A DNA stretch of 64,000 nucleotides. Origin: Paraburkholderia sp. Tr-20389 (GTDB lineage: Bacteria; Pseudomonadota; Gammaproteobacteria; Burkholderiales; Burkholderiaceae). The stretch is taken from positions 1 to 64,000 of the forward strand of contig NZ_JAAGPD010000037.1 in NCBI RefSeq assembly GCF_017104565.1. Direction: 5' to 3'. Both the position numbers and the translations under genes were made by a program. This document shows positions 8,417 to 17,125 of this stretch, one piece after another; within the stretch, counting starts at the first letter, position 1, and each line of letters begins with the position of its first letter. The notes beneath the pieces were generated by a model. That model did not search any database. It had not been told where the DNA came from and was given only the letters and a program-made list of their open reading frames with translations.

Positions 8417-9925
8417 TTAATGCTGGCGCAGCGGATGGTCTCTCAACAGCCACGCAAGCGCGAACGCGAGTACCACCACGCATGCAGCGACGATGTACAC
8501 GGTATGCAACGCGCCCGCGAACGCTTGCAGATAGTCGTCGCGCAATACGGCCGGCAAGTGATGGATAGCAGCCGGGCCGAGTGCGTGCGGCAATTCGGTG
8601 TCGGGCGGAATCAGCGCTTGCAGACGCGCGCTCAGGCCATTCGAAAAGACCGCTCCGAATGCCGCTACGCCGACCGAGCCGCCAATTGAACGAAACAGCG
8701 TGGCGCCCGACGTCGCCGTGCCGAGATGCTTGAACGGCACCGCGTTCTGCACGGCAAGAATCAGCACCTGCATCACCATGCCGAGTCCGCAGCCGAGCAC
8801 GGCCATATACGCGTACATCACGTGAACGGGTGTGTCGAGCTTCAGCGTCGTGAGCAGCAGCATCGCGATGCCGACGAGGAACGTGCCCATGATCGGGAAC
8901 ATGCGGTACTTGCCGATACGGCTGATGATGCGTCCGGTGACGATCGACATCAGCAGCACGCCGCCCATCATCGGCAACATCTGCATGCCGGCTTCCGACG
9001 GCGTGGAGTTCTTCACCACCTGCAGATACATCGGCAGGAACGTCACCGATCCGAACAGCGACACGCCGACGATGAAACCGATCGCGCTCGACAGCAGGAA
9101 CGTGCGGTCGCGAAACAGTTCGAGCGGCATGATCGGCTCGACGGCAAGACGCTCTTCATAGATGAATCCGCCGATACAGATGAACGCGAGCAGCAGCGTG
9201 CCCCACAGTTGCGGCGACGTCCACGGCAGCACCGTGCCGCCCTGGCTCGTGAACAGGATCACGCAGGTGAGGGCGCCTGCGAGAAACGCCGCGCCCATGT
9301 AGTCGATAGTGTGCTTCACCTGTTCCACACGCGGCTTGAACACGGCGCCGATCACGAGCAGCGCGGCGATGCCGAGCGGCACGTTGATGTAGAAAATCCA
9401 GCGCCACGACAGATGGTCGACGAGAAAGCCGCCCATCATCGGACCGATCACGGTGGCGAGGCCGAACACGCCGCCGAACACGCCCTGATAGCGGCCGCGT
9501 TCCGCAGGCGGAATCACGTCGCCGATCGCGGCCATCGTGATCACCAGCAGTCCGCCGCCGCCGAGTCCCTGCAGCGCGCGCAAGAGGATCAACTGCGTCA
9601 TGTTCTGCGCGACGCCGCACAGCGCGGAGCCGATCAGAAACAACACGATCGCCGTCTGCAGCACGATCTTGCGGCCGAACAGATCGCCGAACTTGCCGTA
9701 CAGCGGCACGACGATCGTCGATGTGAGCAGATATGCGGTGACCACCCACGACAGGCTATCGAGCCCGCCGAGTTCGCCGACGATGGTGGGCAGCGCCGTC
9801 GACACGATGGTCTGGTCGAGCGCCGCGAGCAGCATCACCAGCAGCAGCGCGGGAAACAGCACGCGAAGAGACGGACGCCCGGTGGCGGCGGGCATGGCGT
9901 CGGCAGTGAGAGTGGGGCTTTCCAT
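8417..9925 (-). CDS. MFS multidrug transporter, DHA2 (14-TM) family
   Basis: A 502-residue inner-membrane antiporter. Motif D1-like [20 protein letters not shown] lies in the first helix. Motif A ([10 protein letters not shown]), TM4 with [12 protein letters not shown] and the antiporter motif ([11 protein letters not shown]) are present, with about 14 hydrophobic segments in all. The chosen ATG at 9925 has a GGGAG site 5 bases upstream; an upstream ATG at 9946 lacks one and would fall in the operator. The gene is divergent from a TetR regulator with an 18-bp inverted repeat between them. Drug or metabolite export is expected; the substrate is not deducible. Confidence 0.93.
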   Translation of the reverse strand: MESPTLTADAMPAATGRPSLRVLFPALLLVMLLAALDQTIVSTALPTIVGELGGLDSLSWVVTAYLLTSTIVVPLYGKFGDLFGRKIVLQTAIVLFLIGSALCGVAQNMTQLILLRALQGLGGGGLLVITMAAIGDVIPPAERGRYQGVFGGVFGLATVIGPMMGGFLVDHLSWRWIFYINVPLGIAALLVIGAVFKPRVEQVKHTIDYMGAAFLAGALTCVILFTSQGGTVLPWTSPQLWGTLLLAFICIGGFIYEERLAVEPIMPLELFRDRTFLLSSAIGFIVGVSLFGSVTFLPMYLQVVKNSTPSEAGMQMLPMMGGVLLMSIVTGRIISRIGKYRMFPIMGTFLVGIAMLLLTTLKLDTPVHVMYAYMAVLGCGLGMVMQVLILAVQNAVPFKHLGTATSGATLFRSIGGSVGVAAFGAVFSNGLSARLQALIPPDTELPHALGPAAIHHLPAVLRDDYLQAFAGALHTVYIVAACVVVLAFALAWLLRDHPLRQH

Positions 9926-9940
9926 TTGTACTCCCGTTGC

Positions 9941-9958
9941 TTTCAAGTTGGCTTGAAA
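9941..9958. promoter_or_regulatory. Candidate TetR operator between MFS and tetR
   Basis: A perfect inverted repeat: TTTCAAG, TTGG spacer, CTTGAAA. It lies 16 bp upstream of the transporter start and 57 bp before the TetR gene. A TTAATTAA palindrome follows immediately (9959-9966). Confidence 0.6.
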
Positions 9959-10014
9959 TTAATTAACACGCAGATTAATATATTCGACATCGCAGCGTTC
10001 GTCAAATACAGGTC

Positions 10015-10743
10015 ATGGCAAGGAAAGCAGAAGCGGGATCGAAAGCGGGTGCGGATCAGGTGGAGCAGGCTGGTATCGAAGAAGCGGGGGCGCAGCCGGG
10101 TTCGGCGGCTGCGGCGCGCAGACCGGGTCGTCCATCCGGCAGCGGCCGCGGTCCGGAACAGCGCGCGCGTCTGCTGGACGCGGCGCTCGCGCTGTTCGCG
10201 CGGCAGGGCATCGTCGATACGACGCTCGGGCAGGTTGCACGCGAGGCCGGCTTCACGCCCGCGATGATGCATTACTACTTCAAGACACGCGATCAGTTGC
10301 TCGACGTGCTGATCGACGAGCGCTTCCTGCCGCTGCGCGCGCGCCTGGGCGGCTCGTTTCAGGTACATCCCGACGACCCCGTCGCGGCCATCACGCTGCT
10401 CGCGGAGCGGCTCGTCGAAGTGGCGGGCGACTATCCGTGGTTTCCGCCGTTGTGGATCCGCGAGGTGATCAGTGAAGGCGGCCTGCTCAAGCTGCGCATG
10501 CACGAGCGTTTCGGCGACGCGAACCAGAAAACCGGCATCGCGTACATCGAGAAATGGCAGAAGGACGGCAAGATCAATCCGGAACTGGAGCCGTCGCTGA
10601 TGTTTCTGTCGGTGATCGGTCTGACGATTTTGCCGCTCGCAACGTCGTCGATGTGGCGCAACGATCCCGCGCGCCGCAAGCTGACGGCCGACGATATCGC
10701 ACGGCACGCCGTCGCGCTGCTGACGCACGGCGTCGCGCGGTAA
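10015..10743 (+). CDS. TetR-family repressor of the divergent MFS transporter
   Basis: A 242-residue regulator with an unusually long, Ala/Gly/Gln-rich N-terminal extension (about 45 residues). The helix-turn-helix follows, with FARQGIVDTTLGQVAREAGF and HYYFKTRDQLLDVL. The C-terminal ligand domain has no recognisable subfamily. A conventional start further downstream is not evident, so the extension is kept. Divergent orientation and the inverted repeat at 9941-9958 support local control of the transporter. Confidence 0.88.
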   Translation: MARKAEAGSKAGADQVEQAGIEEAGAQPGSAAAARRPGRPSGSGRGPEQRARLLDAALALFARQGIVDTTLGQVAREAGFTPAMMHYYFKTRDQLLDVLIDERFLPLRARLGGSFQVHPDDPVAAITLLAERLVEVAGDYPWFPPLWIREVISEGGLLKLRMHERFGDANQKTGIAYIEKWQKDGKINPELEPSLMFLSVIGLTILPLATSSMWRNDPARRKLTADDIARHAVALLTHGVAR

Positions 10744-11179
10744 GCCGGGCGCGACGCCACTCTCTCATCAAAATGCCGCGCATAGCCTGAGCGGCACGCA
10801 ATGTGCTTCATGCTATGCGTTTCGCAAGTCTGCCTTCGGACCTTCACGCAGGCGTCTTGCGCGATCGTCAAGATGGCGCGGTGCCGTTTGGCGTCAACCT
10901 GTATGCCGAAGCGGACAAGCGTACGGTGGCGTGCAACTCGACGGGTAAAATCGAGTCCGAGTTGTGGGCATGCGCCGCGCAACGGCGCGCGCAGACGAAT
11001 TCGCGAAACAGGGTAGATCGACGGACGAACAGCGCGTCCGTCATCCATTGGTAAGAACGTGCATACGAGAGTAGAAACGTTGAACTGTTTTCCGCTGCCG
11101 GTGCTGGCGCGGTACATCAATGCGTTACATCATGGCCACGTCAGAATGCATAACCAGATTTTCAAGCCATAACATCAAG
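10744..11179. other. 436-bp region without a supported gene
   Basis: This lies between the TetR gene and the receiver-domain gene. Short open frames occur on the plus strand (10803-11054, for example) but lack a ribosome binding site, a recognisable domain or typical codon bias. I see no tRNA, terminator or clear repeat. The second half presumably carries the promoter of the response-regulator gene. Confidence 0.5.
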
Positions 11180-11596
11180 ATGAACGGAGTATTGAGGCTC
11201 GATCAGGCCACGATCGTGCTCGTTGAAGACGACCCGCAAAACAGGGAATCGTTGAAGATTTTGCTCGAATCGGAAGGGGCGAACGTCATCGCCGTGGCGG
11301 ATGCGGAAGAGGGAGTCGAGGCGGCTGTGCGGGCGTTGCCCGATGCCGTCGTCTGCGATCTGGATCTGCCCGCGATGGACGGCTTCTATCTGATTCAGCG
11401 CCTGCGGGATCACGAGATTCGCGGCGATCTTTCCCCTTCGGTCGCAGTGGCCCTCACGGGCCATACCGATGAAGCCTACCGGCTGCGCAGCATCGGCGAA
11501 GGTTTCCAGCATTTCATGACGAAGCCGGCGCCGCCCGAGGCGCTGGTGACGCTACTGCACGATGCGATAGGCGCACGCGCCGCTGGTTTGACCTGA
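11180..11596 (+). CDS. Single-domain response regulator (CheY-like receiver)
   Basis: A 138-residue stand-alone receiver. The acidic pocket is EDD (residues 16-18). The phospho-acceptor is Asp60 in VVCDLDLPAMDG, the conserved Thr is in ALTGH, and the conserved Lys is in FMTKPAPP. There is no output domain. Such proteins act in phosphorelays or by protein contact. No histidine kinase is adjacent; the nearest is the hybrid kinase at 17.1 kb. The frame is open upstream to 11120, but the ATG at 11180 removes a non-family leader. Neither start has a strong ribosome binding site. Confidence 0.85.
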   Translation: MNGVLRLDQATIVLVEDDPQNRESLKILLESEGANVIAVADAEEGVEAAVRALPDAVVCDLDLPAMDGFYLIQRLRDHEIRGDLSPSVAVALTGHTDEAYRLRSIGEGFQHFMTKPAPPEALVTLLHDAIGARAAGLT

Positions 11597-11627
11597 AGCT
11601 CGAACCGCGGCGCTTTCGTGGATGAAT

Positions 11628-12227
11628 TCAGCTGCCGGCGGCTTGCGCCGCCTGGCACGTGGAACACAGTCCCTTCAGCTCGATTCCGTCGCCGGCGAGC
11701 CGGTATCCCGCGTTTTCGATTTGCGCGACGAGTGCTTCGCGCAGCGCAGGCTGATGCAACTCGGTGACGTTGCCGCATTGCTGGCACACCACCAGAATGC
11801 CGTGCTGACATTGCGTCAGATCGTGACAGACGGCGAACGCATTGATCGACTCGATCTTGTGCACGAGTCCGGCGGACAGCAGAAAGTCGAGCGCACGATA
11901 CACCGTGGGCGGCGCGGAGCCCGGGTGAATCTGGCGCATGTCGTCGAGCAGCGAATACGCCTTGGTTGCGCGCCCCGATGTCAGCAGCAGTTCCAGCACC
12001 TTGCGGCGGATCGGCGTGAGCTTTTCGCCGCGTTCGCGGCAATATTCTTCGGCCAGCGCGAGCGCCGCTTCGGCGGAAGCGGGCGTGCCGTGCGCATGGT
12101 CGGCGTGCTCGCGATGCGGGCCGCCATCATGCGAATGGGCGTGACCCGCGGCATGCGCATGGTGCGCGTCGTGCGAATGATCCCGTGCGGCAGCGGCGGC
12201 GGCCGCAGTTGGCTTGGCGTTTTTCAT
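11628..12227 (-). CDS. zur: Fur-family zinc-uptake regulator Zur
   Basis: A 199-residue Fur-fold repressor. An unusual N-terminal extension contains an Ala run and about a dozen His in HSHD/HAH-type clusters. It is followed by the winged helix (LTPIRRKVLELLL, TVYRALDFLLSAGLVHKIE). The zinc-binding dimerisation domain has two CxxC pairs (CQQCG and CSTC) and His residues in HDLTQCQHG. With zinc bound it would repress high-affinity zinc uptake genes (family knowledge). The His-rich tail could buffer metal. A TATAAT sequence sits 6 bases before the ATG, suggesting a leaderless message. No znuABC lies nearby. Confidence 0.88.
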   Translation of the reverse strand: MKNAKPTAAAAAAARDHSHDAHHAHAAGHAHSHDGGPHREHADHAHGTPASAEAALALAEEYCRERGEKLTPIRRKVLELLLTSGRATKAYSLLDDMRQIHPGSAPPTVYRALDFLLSAGLVHKIESINAFAVCHDLTQCQHGILVVCQQCGNVTELHQPALREALVAQIENAGYRLAGDGIELKGLCSTCQAAQAAGS

Positions 12228-12233
12228 CCGCTG

Positions 12234-12239
12234 ATTATA
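12234..12239 (-). promoter_or_regulatory. Candidate -10 element of zur
   Basis: On the minus strand this reads TATAAT, exactly six bases before the preferred zur ATG. Transcription would then begin at or next to the start codon. A matching -35 hexamer is not obvious. Confidence 0.4.
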
Positions 12240-12300
12240 CGGTTCATCCCGCATCGATAGCGCGGGCGCCCGTGTGCCCGCGCGTGCCGGCCGTATCGTG

Positions 12301-12927
12301 TCAGTCGAGCTTTGCCTCGAAGCCGCGCTTCACGCCCGGACGTTCGAACAGCATGTCGTACCAGCGCTTCACGTTCGGATACTCGGCGAGATCGACCTTA
12401 TGGCGTTCGTGCCGCCACGCCCAGCCGAGAATCGCGAAGTCGGCGATCGACAGCTCGCCCGCCACGTACTCCGTCTTGCCGAGCCGCGCATCGAGCACCG
12501 AGTAAAGCCGCCGCGTTTCGGTGGAAAAACGCTTCAGGCCATAGCGCTTGTCGTCTTCGGACGCGAGCGCCGCAAAATGATGCACCTGGCCCGGCATCGG
12601 CCCGAAGCCGCCCATCTGCCACATCAGCCATTCGAGCACGGGCACACGGTCGCGCAGGCTGGCGGGCAGGAACTTGCCCGTTTTTTCGCCGAGATACAGC
12701 AGGATCGCGCCCGATTCGAACACGCTGATCGGCTGGCCGTCCGGTCCGTCGGGATCGACGATCGCGGGAATCTTGTTGTTCGGGCTGATTGCGAGGAAGT
12801 CGGGATCGAACTGCTCGTCCTTCGTGATGTTGATCGGCCGGACGACGTACGGCAGTTCCATTTCTTCGAGCGCGACGCTGATCTTGCGGCCGTTCGGCGT
12901 GCCCCATGCGTAGAGCGAGATGGTCAT
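12301..12927 (-). CDS. Glutathione S-transferase, nu-class-like (YfcG/YghU type)
   Basis: A 208-residue cytosolic GST. The N-terminal thioredoxin fold has the nu-class glutathione motif TPNGRKI near residue 10, then NNKIPAIVDPDG and the ESGAILLYL helix typical of the glutathione site. The C-terminal all-helical domain ends with the N-capping box (LSIADFAILGW). YfcG-type enzymes often act as disulfide reductases or peroxidases rather than classic transferases. It starts 4 bp after the stop of the second GST gene and is probably co-transcribed with it. Confidence 0.9.
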   Translation of the reverse strand: MTISLYAWGTPNGRKISVALEEMELPYVVRPINITKDEQFDPDFLAISPNNKIPAIVDPDGPDGQPISVFESGAILLYLGEKTGKFLPASLRDRVPVLEWLMWQMGGFGPMPGQVHHFAALASEDDKRYGLKRFSTETRRLYSVLDARLGKTEYVAGELSIADFAILGWAWRHERHKVDLAEYPNVKRWYDMLFERPGVKRGFEAKLD

Positions 12928-12931
12928 GTTG

Positions 12932-13558
12932 TCAGGTCAGATCGAAGTCGACGTATTGCTTGAAGCCGGAGCGGGTGGCGAGCCGCAGATACCAGCGTTC
13001 GAGATTCGGCAGTGACGGACGCTCGACGCCCGGCAGCCCGAACCAGCGCTTCGCATACGCGCCCAGGACGACATCCGCAAGCGTGAAATTCTCGCCTTCG
13101 ATGAAGAAGCGTCCTTGCAACTGCGCGTCGAGCATCTTCCACAGCTTCGCGACATTGTCGATGTCGGCGGCGAGCTTCGCGTCGTCGCGCTGCTCCGCCG
13201 GCGTGCGCACGATAGCCCAGAACACCGGGCGCTCGGCGGGCTGCAGCGTGGACAGAGCCCAGTCGAGCCAGCGGTCGATGCTGGCGCGCGCCTTGGGTTC
13301 TTCGGGGTAGAGCAGGCTGGATGCGCCGTACTGCGTGACCAGATAGCGCAGGATCGAGTTCGATTCCCACAGCACATAGTCGCCGTCGACGAGCGTCGGC
13401 ACCTTGCCTGTCGGGTTCATCGCGAGATATTCGGGCTCGTCGTTGCGGCCGAATTGCAGGCCGGCGTCGATGCGGTGATAGGGTAGGACCAGTTCGTCGC
13501 ATACCCACAGGACTTTCTGTACGTTGACCGAGTTTGCACGTCCCCAGACTGTAATCAT
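12932..13558 (-). CDS. Glutathione S-transferase family protein
   Basis: A 208-residue GST, the first gene of a two-GST operon. The N-terminal thioredoxin fold contains GRANSVNVQKVLW, NPTGKVPTLVDGD and ESNSILRYL. The C-terminal domain has the FTLADVVLGAYAKRWF capping box. GAGG precedes the ATG by 8 bases. Sequence similarity to the downstream GST is low, so the pair is not a recent duplication. The substrate is unknown; detoxification or ring-cleavage isomerisation are both possible for this family. Confidence 0.9.
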   Translation of the reverse strand: MITVWGRANSVNVQKVLWVCDELVLPYHRIDAGLQFGRNDEPEYLAMNPTGKVPTLVDGDYVLWESNSILRYLVTQYGASSLLYPEEPKARASIDRWLDWALSTLQPAERPVFWAIVRTPAEQRDDAKLAADIDNVAKLWKMLDAQLQGRFFIEGENFTLADVVLGAYAKRWFGLPGVERPSLPNLERWYLRLATRSGFKQYVDFDLT

Positions 13559-13716
13559 CCGGTAATCCTCTTTCTCTTCTAGCTACGTTGGCAAGCCGCG
13601 CCTTGCGCGGCGTTCAACCACTCACGATACACGAACGGGATTTTTCTTTCCTTTCGCTGGAAAAGCCCCTACAGCCGTTGCGTACAATGGGCGCACCCCA
13701 ATTTGACGAGGCGCGC

Positions 13717-15390
13717 ATGGCCCGCATTGTCCCCGACGACTGGAAGAGTCTCGCCACCACGGGCGCCGCCGCGCGCGAGCGCGAAACGCTGGCGCTGTTC
13801 GAAGAAGCGCTGCCGCGCGACTACACCGTCTATCACGGCGTGCACTGGACGCGGCTGCACGAAGGTTTCTCCGTGTTCGGCGAGGCGGACTTCGTGATCG
13901 TGAGCCCGTCGGGGCGTGTGATGATCGTCGAGCAGAAAACCGGCTTCCTGCGCGAAACGCCGAAAGGGCTCGTCAAGGTCTACATGCAGACCGAGCGCAA
14001 TGTGGCGATCGCGCTCGCCCGTACGATCGAAGGGCTGCACCGGCGCTTCACGGCGGCCTTCGGCGCGGGCACGTATTTCATCGAAGAGCTGCTGTATTGC
14101 CCGGATCACGTGGTCAGGGACGCGGCCATCGCAGGCGTGAACCCGGCGCGCATCGTCGACGCGACGCGCAAGGACAAGCTCATCGAAACCATCCGTACGG
14201 CGCTGCCCGCCGACGAGCCGCGTCTCGCCTGCGCGTCGAAGATCCACCATTTTCTCGCCGACGAACTTGCGCTCACGCCCGACGCGAGCGCGCTGGTCGG
14301 GCAGGCGGGCACGCTCGTCACGCGGCTCGCGGGCGGACTGGCGACGTGGGCGCGACGGCTCGAATTCTCGCCGTTCCGGCTGCGCGTGATCGGCACGGCG
14401 GGCTCCGGCAAGACACAGCTGGCCGTGCAGGTGATGAAGGACGCCGTCGCGCGCGGCGAGCGGCCGCTGTACGTGTGCTTCAACCGCCCGCTGGCGGACC
14501 ACATCGCGCGCGTCGCGCCGCCGGAGGCGAAGATCGCGAACTATCACCAGCTGTGCGACTGGATCGTGCGGGAAAGCGGCCGTGCGCCGGATTTCCAGAG
14601 CAACGACGTATTCGACCAGCTCGAAAGCGCTTTTGCCGCCACGCCGATCGACGCGCGCTGGCAATACGACGTGCTGATCGTCGACGAAGGGCAGGATTTC
14701 CAGCAGCCGTGGGTGCCCGCGCTCGAACGTCTGCTGAAGCCGGGCGGCGCGCGGTGGTGGCTCGAAGATCCGCTGCAGAATCTGTATATGCGCGAGCCCG
14801 TCGCGCTGCCCGGCTGGACGGTGCTGCGCGAATCGACCAACTATCGCAGTCCGCGCGACATCCTCGACTATCTGCGCAACGTGGTCGGCGCGACGGTGCC
14901 GCTGGCGGGCAGCCTGACGGCGGGCGGCCCGTTCGACGGCTCCGACATCTCGCTCTCGACCTACGACGAAACCCAGACGCCTGAAAGCTGCATCGACGCG
15001 ACCAAGCGCGCGATCACCCAGGCGCTCGCGCTCGGCTTTCGCAAGCAGGACATCGCGGTGCTGTCGTTTCGCGGACGCGAAGGCTCGGTGCTGTGGCCGC
15101 TCGATCATCTCGGCCCACACCGGCTGCGCAGCTTCACGGGCAAGTACGATCTGTTCGGCAATCCCGCCTACCGGGAAGGCGACGTGCTGCTCGACTCGAT
15201 CTACCGCTTCAAGGGGCAATCGGCGCCGTGCGTGATCCTGAGCGAAGTGGATTTCGACGCGTTCGACGAACGCAACGCGCGCAAGCTGTTCGTCGGCGCG
15301 ACGCGCGCGACGATGAAGCTGATCGTGGTCGCTTCGCAGCGCGCCGCGCGGCATCTGCAACTGGGCGAGGCGAAGGAGCAGGCCGCGTAG
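13717..15390 (+). CDS. NERD-domain / superfamily I helicase-like protein
   Basis: A 557-residue protein. Residues about 20-130 form a NERD (nuclease-related) domain with GEADFVIV and the VEQKTG motif (Glu72, Lys74), resembling the D/E-x-K nuclease core. The rest is a compact UvrD-like helicase: Walker A GTAGSGKT (226-233), motif II IVDEGQD (321-327), a motif around STNYRSPRDIL and a C-terminal motif with YRFKGQSAPCVIL and FVGATRA. The start at 13717 has GAGG at proper spacing; an upstream ATG at 13687 is possible. NERD-helicases are suspected DNA repair or defence factors. No partner defence genes are seen, so a housekeeping or repair role is equally likely. Confidence 0.88.
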   Translation: MARIVPDDWKSLATTGAAARERETLALFEEALPRDYTVYHGVHWTRLHEGFSVFGEADFVIVSPSGRVMIVEQKTGFLRETPKGLVKVYMQTERNVAIALARTIEGLHRRFTAAFGAGTYFIEELLYCPDHVVRDAAIAGVNPARIVDATRKDKLIETIRTALPADEPRLACASKIHHFLADELALTPDASALVGQAGTLVTRLAGGLATWARRLEFSPFRLRVIGTAGSGKTQLAVQVMKDAVARGERPLYVCFNRPLADHIARVAPPEAKIANYHQLCDWIVRESGRAPDFQSNDVFDQLESAFAATPIDARWQYDVLIVDEGQDFQQPWVPALERLLKPGGARWWLEDPLQNLYMREPVALPGWTVLRESTNYRSPRDILDYLRNVVGATVPLAGSLTAGGPFDGSDISLSTYDETQTPESCIDATKRAITQALALGFRKQDIAVLSFRGREGSVLWPLDHLGPHRLRSFTGKYDLFGNPAYREGDVLLDSIYRFKGQSAPCVILSEVDFDAFDERNARKLFVGATRATMKLIVVASQRAARHLQLGEAKEQAA

Positions 15391-15451
15391 AGGCCGAGGC
15401 AGGCGCCGCGCAAAGGCATAACGCACGCATCACGGCGTGCGCCGCGAAAAC

Positions 15452-16399
15452 TCAGTGCCAGGCCGACGCGGCGACCAGCGTGCCCTTGTACGTGAGCGCG
15501 TCCCACCAGATCACGCGCAACAGCGGCGCGAGCTTCGCGATGTACAGTGCCTGCACGGGATCGCTTTCGACGAAATGCGTGACGCCGCAACGAAGCGCCG
15601 CGGCCGCCTTGTGCGCGGCGGCGCCTTCGGGCGTTTCGTCGTGGCTGTCGGGCATGCGCATCACGAGTTCCAGATGTCCGAAGCCGTGCCGCTCGAGCCA
15701 CGCGCGCGTGCGCGCAAGATCGGCGTGCGGCCGGCCCGTGATCACCGCGCGCACGTTCTGAAGATCGACGTCGGGCAGCACTTCATACGGCAGCAGCGCA
15801 TCGCGCTCGTTCAAAGCGGCGGCGAGGTCTTCGTCATATCGTGACAGCGGCACGTCGGGCAGCAGGATGCCGTCCAGATCGATCGCGTAGGTAGCGTATT
15901 CGTGGTCATCCGCCATTTTCCCGGCGGAACCGGACTCGACCTTCAGCCAGTCCTCGCGATAGTCGTCCGTGTAGGCCTGGCGCTCCCACGGGAACAGCGC
16001 GAAAAAGCCCGAGGCGTCGTTGGCGTAGTCCGGGCGGATGCGGCTGATTTCGTCGTATGCGCCCGTCAGCGTCTTGACGATCAGGCCGTGCTGTTCGAGG
16101 AACGCGATGCAGTCGACCAGCGTGAAGCCGCGCCCCGCGATGTCCTCGCACAGCAGCACCTTCGAGCCGGGAGCGGGCAGCGGCTGCGCCGAATCCCACG
16201 TGACATGGCGCGCGCGGCGGTCGTAGCTGAGAAACGCGACGGGCACGCCGACGGCATGCGACGCCATCAATGCGAGCGGCGCACCGCCCCGTAAAATGCC
16301 GATGGCGGCGGCGAAGCGCTCTTCGAGCAGGGCGGGCTGCAGCGAGTCGATCCAGTGGTCGAGCTGTTCGTAGGTCAGCGGTAGAACCGGCTTTTTCAT
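15452..16399 (-). CDS. Phosphoribosyltransferase fused to a HAD-like domain
   Basis: A 315-residue fusion. Residues 1-160 look like a type I phosphoribosyltransferase, with ILRGGAPLALMASHAVGVPV and the PRPP-loop-like VLLCEDIAGRGFTLVDC. Residues 165-315 look like a small HAD-type domain, with the YAIDLDGILLPD motif (Asp174, Asp176) and VITGRPHADLARTRAWLER. Such fusions suggest a nucleotide salvage or phosphatase step in which product is dephosphorylated at once (inference). The canonical DDxxxT PRPP loop is altered to EDIAGRGF. It is convergent with the NERD-helicase (61-bp gap) and divergent from the signalling genes at 16.6 kb. Confidence 0.8.
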   Translation of the reverse strand: MKKPVLPLTYEQLDHWIDSLQPALLEERFAAAIGILRGGAPLALMASHAVGVPVAFLSYDRRARHVTWDSAQPLPAPGSKVLLCEDIAGRGFTLVDCIAFLEQHGLIVKTLTGAYDEISRIRPDYANDASGFFALFPWERQAYTDDYREDWLKVESGSAGKMADDHEYATYAIDLDGILLPDVPLSRYDEDLAAALNERDALLPYEVLPDVDLQNVRAVITGRPHADLARTRAWLERHGFGHLELVMRMPDSHDETPEGAAAHKAAAALRCGVTHFVESDPVQALYIAKLAPLLRVIWWDALTYKGTLVAASAWH

Positions 16400-16600
16400 G
16401 ACGGACGGAGGTTGCGCTTTGCGGTAGGCCGGATGGACGCGCGTCCGCGAAACGGCTTTTTTGAGATGGAGCCGATATTATGCACGGCATGTAACGATTC
16501 TGTGTCGGGGTAGGGCCAGCGGCGCTGTCGTTATTGTCCGACGGCGTTGTCAGGCACAATGCGGGCACATCGACAACAAGACCACAAGAGGGACCTGAAA

Positions 16601-17125
16601 GTGCACTACAAGAAGAACGGATGGTTGCGCGTGCTTGCGCTGATGTCCGTGCTGGCGCTGGCGTTTGCTTCGTTCGGAGCGGGCGCTGCGCCGTTGACGG
16701 CGGCGCTCGCGCTCGACGTGAAGGGCAAGATCGCGAAGACCAACGACGCCGATCACAGCGAGTTTCACTTTTCGGAAGCGCAGTTGCTCGCGCTGCCCGC
16801 GCACAGCATTTCCACGTCGACGACGTGGACGGCAAAATCCACCTTCACGGGACCGCTGCTCGCGGATATCCTCAAGACCGTGGGCGCCTACGGCGATCAG
16901 ATCGAAATCCATACACTGGATGACTACACGTACACCGTTCCCGTGTCGGACACGAGCCGCTATGGCGTGATCGTCGCGTACAGCATGAACGGCAAGCGCC
17001 TGCAGGTCAGCGACTTCGGGCCGCTGTTTCTCATCTATCCGCGCGACCAGTTTCCCGGCGAACTGGCGGGGGCGTCGGCGGACGCGAAATTCGTATGGCA
17101 GATCAAGGCTCTCATCGTCAAATAG
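16601..17125 (+). CDS. Periplasmic molybdopterin-oxidoreductase-fold protein without cofactor cysteine
   Basis: A 174-residue exported protein. A signal peptide (residues 1-28) is followed by a domain resembling the sulfite-oxidase/YedY molybdopterin-binding fold. Segments include FTGPLLADILKTVGAY, TLDDYTYTVPV, VIVAYSMNGKRL and PLFLIYPRD. The mature protein contains no cysteine, so the Mo-ligating Cys of catalytic members is absent. I start at GTG 16601 because GAGGGA lies at correct spacing. The gene overlaps the histidine kinase by 31 bp, which strongly couples the two. A ligand-binding accessory for the kinase is a reasonable inference. Confidence 0.82.
   Translation: MHYKKNGWLRVLALMSVLALAFASFGAGAAPLTAALALDVKGKIAKTNDADHSEFHFSEAQLLALPAHSISTSTTWTAKSTFTGPLLADILKTVGAYGDQIEIHTLDDYTYTVPVSDTSRYGVIVAYSMNGKRLQVSDFGPLFLIYPRDQFPGELAGASADAKFVWQIKALIVK

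Noticed and set aside
10803-11054. Possible 83-codon gene in the gap after the TetR gene
   Set aside because: No ribosome binding site, no domain and atypical codon use.
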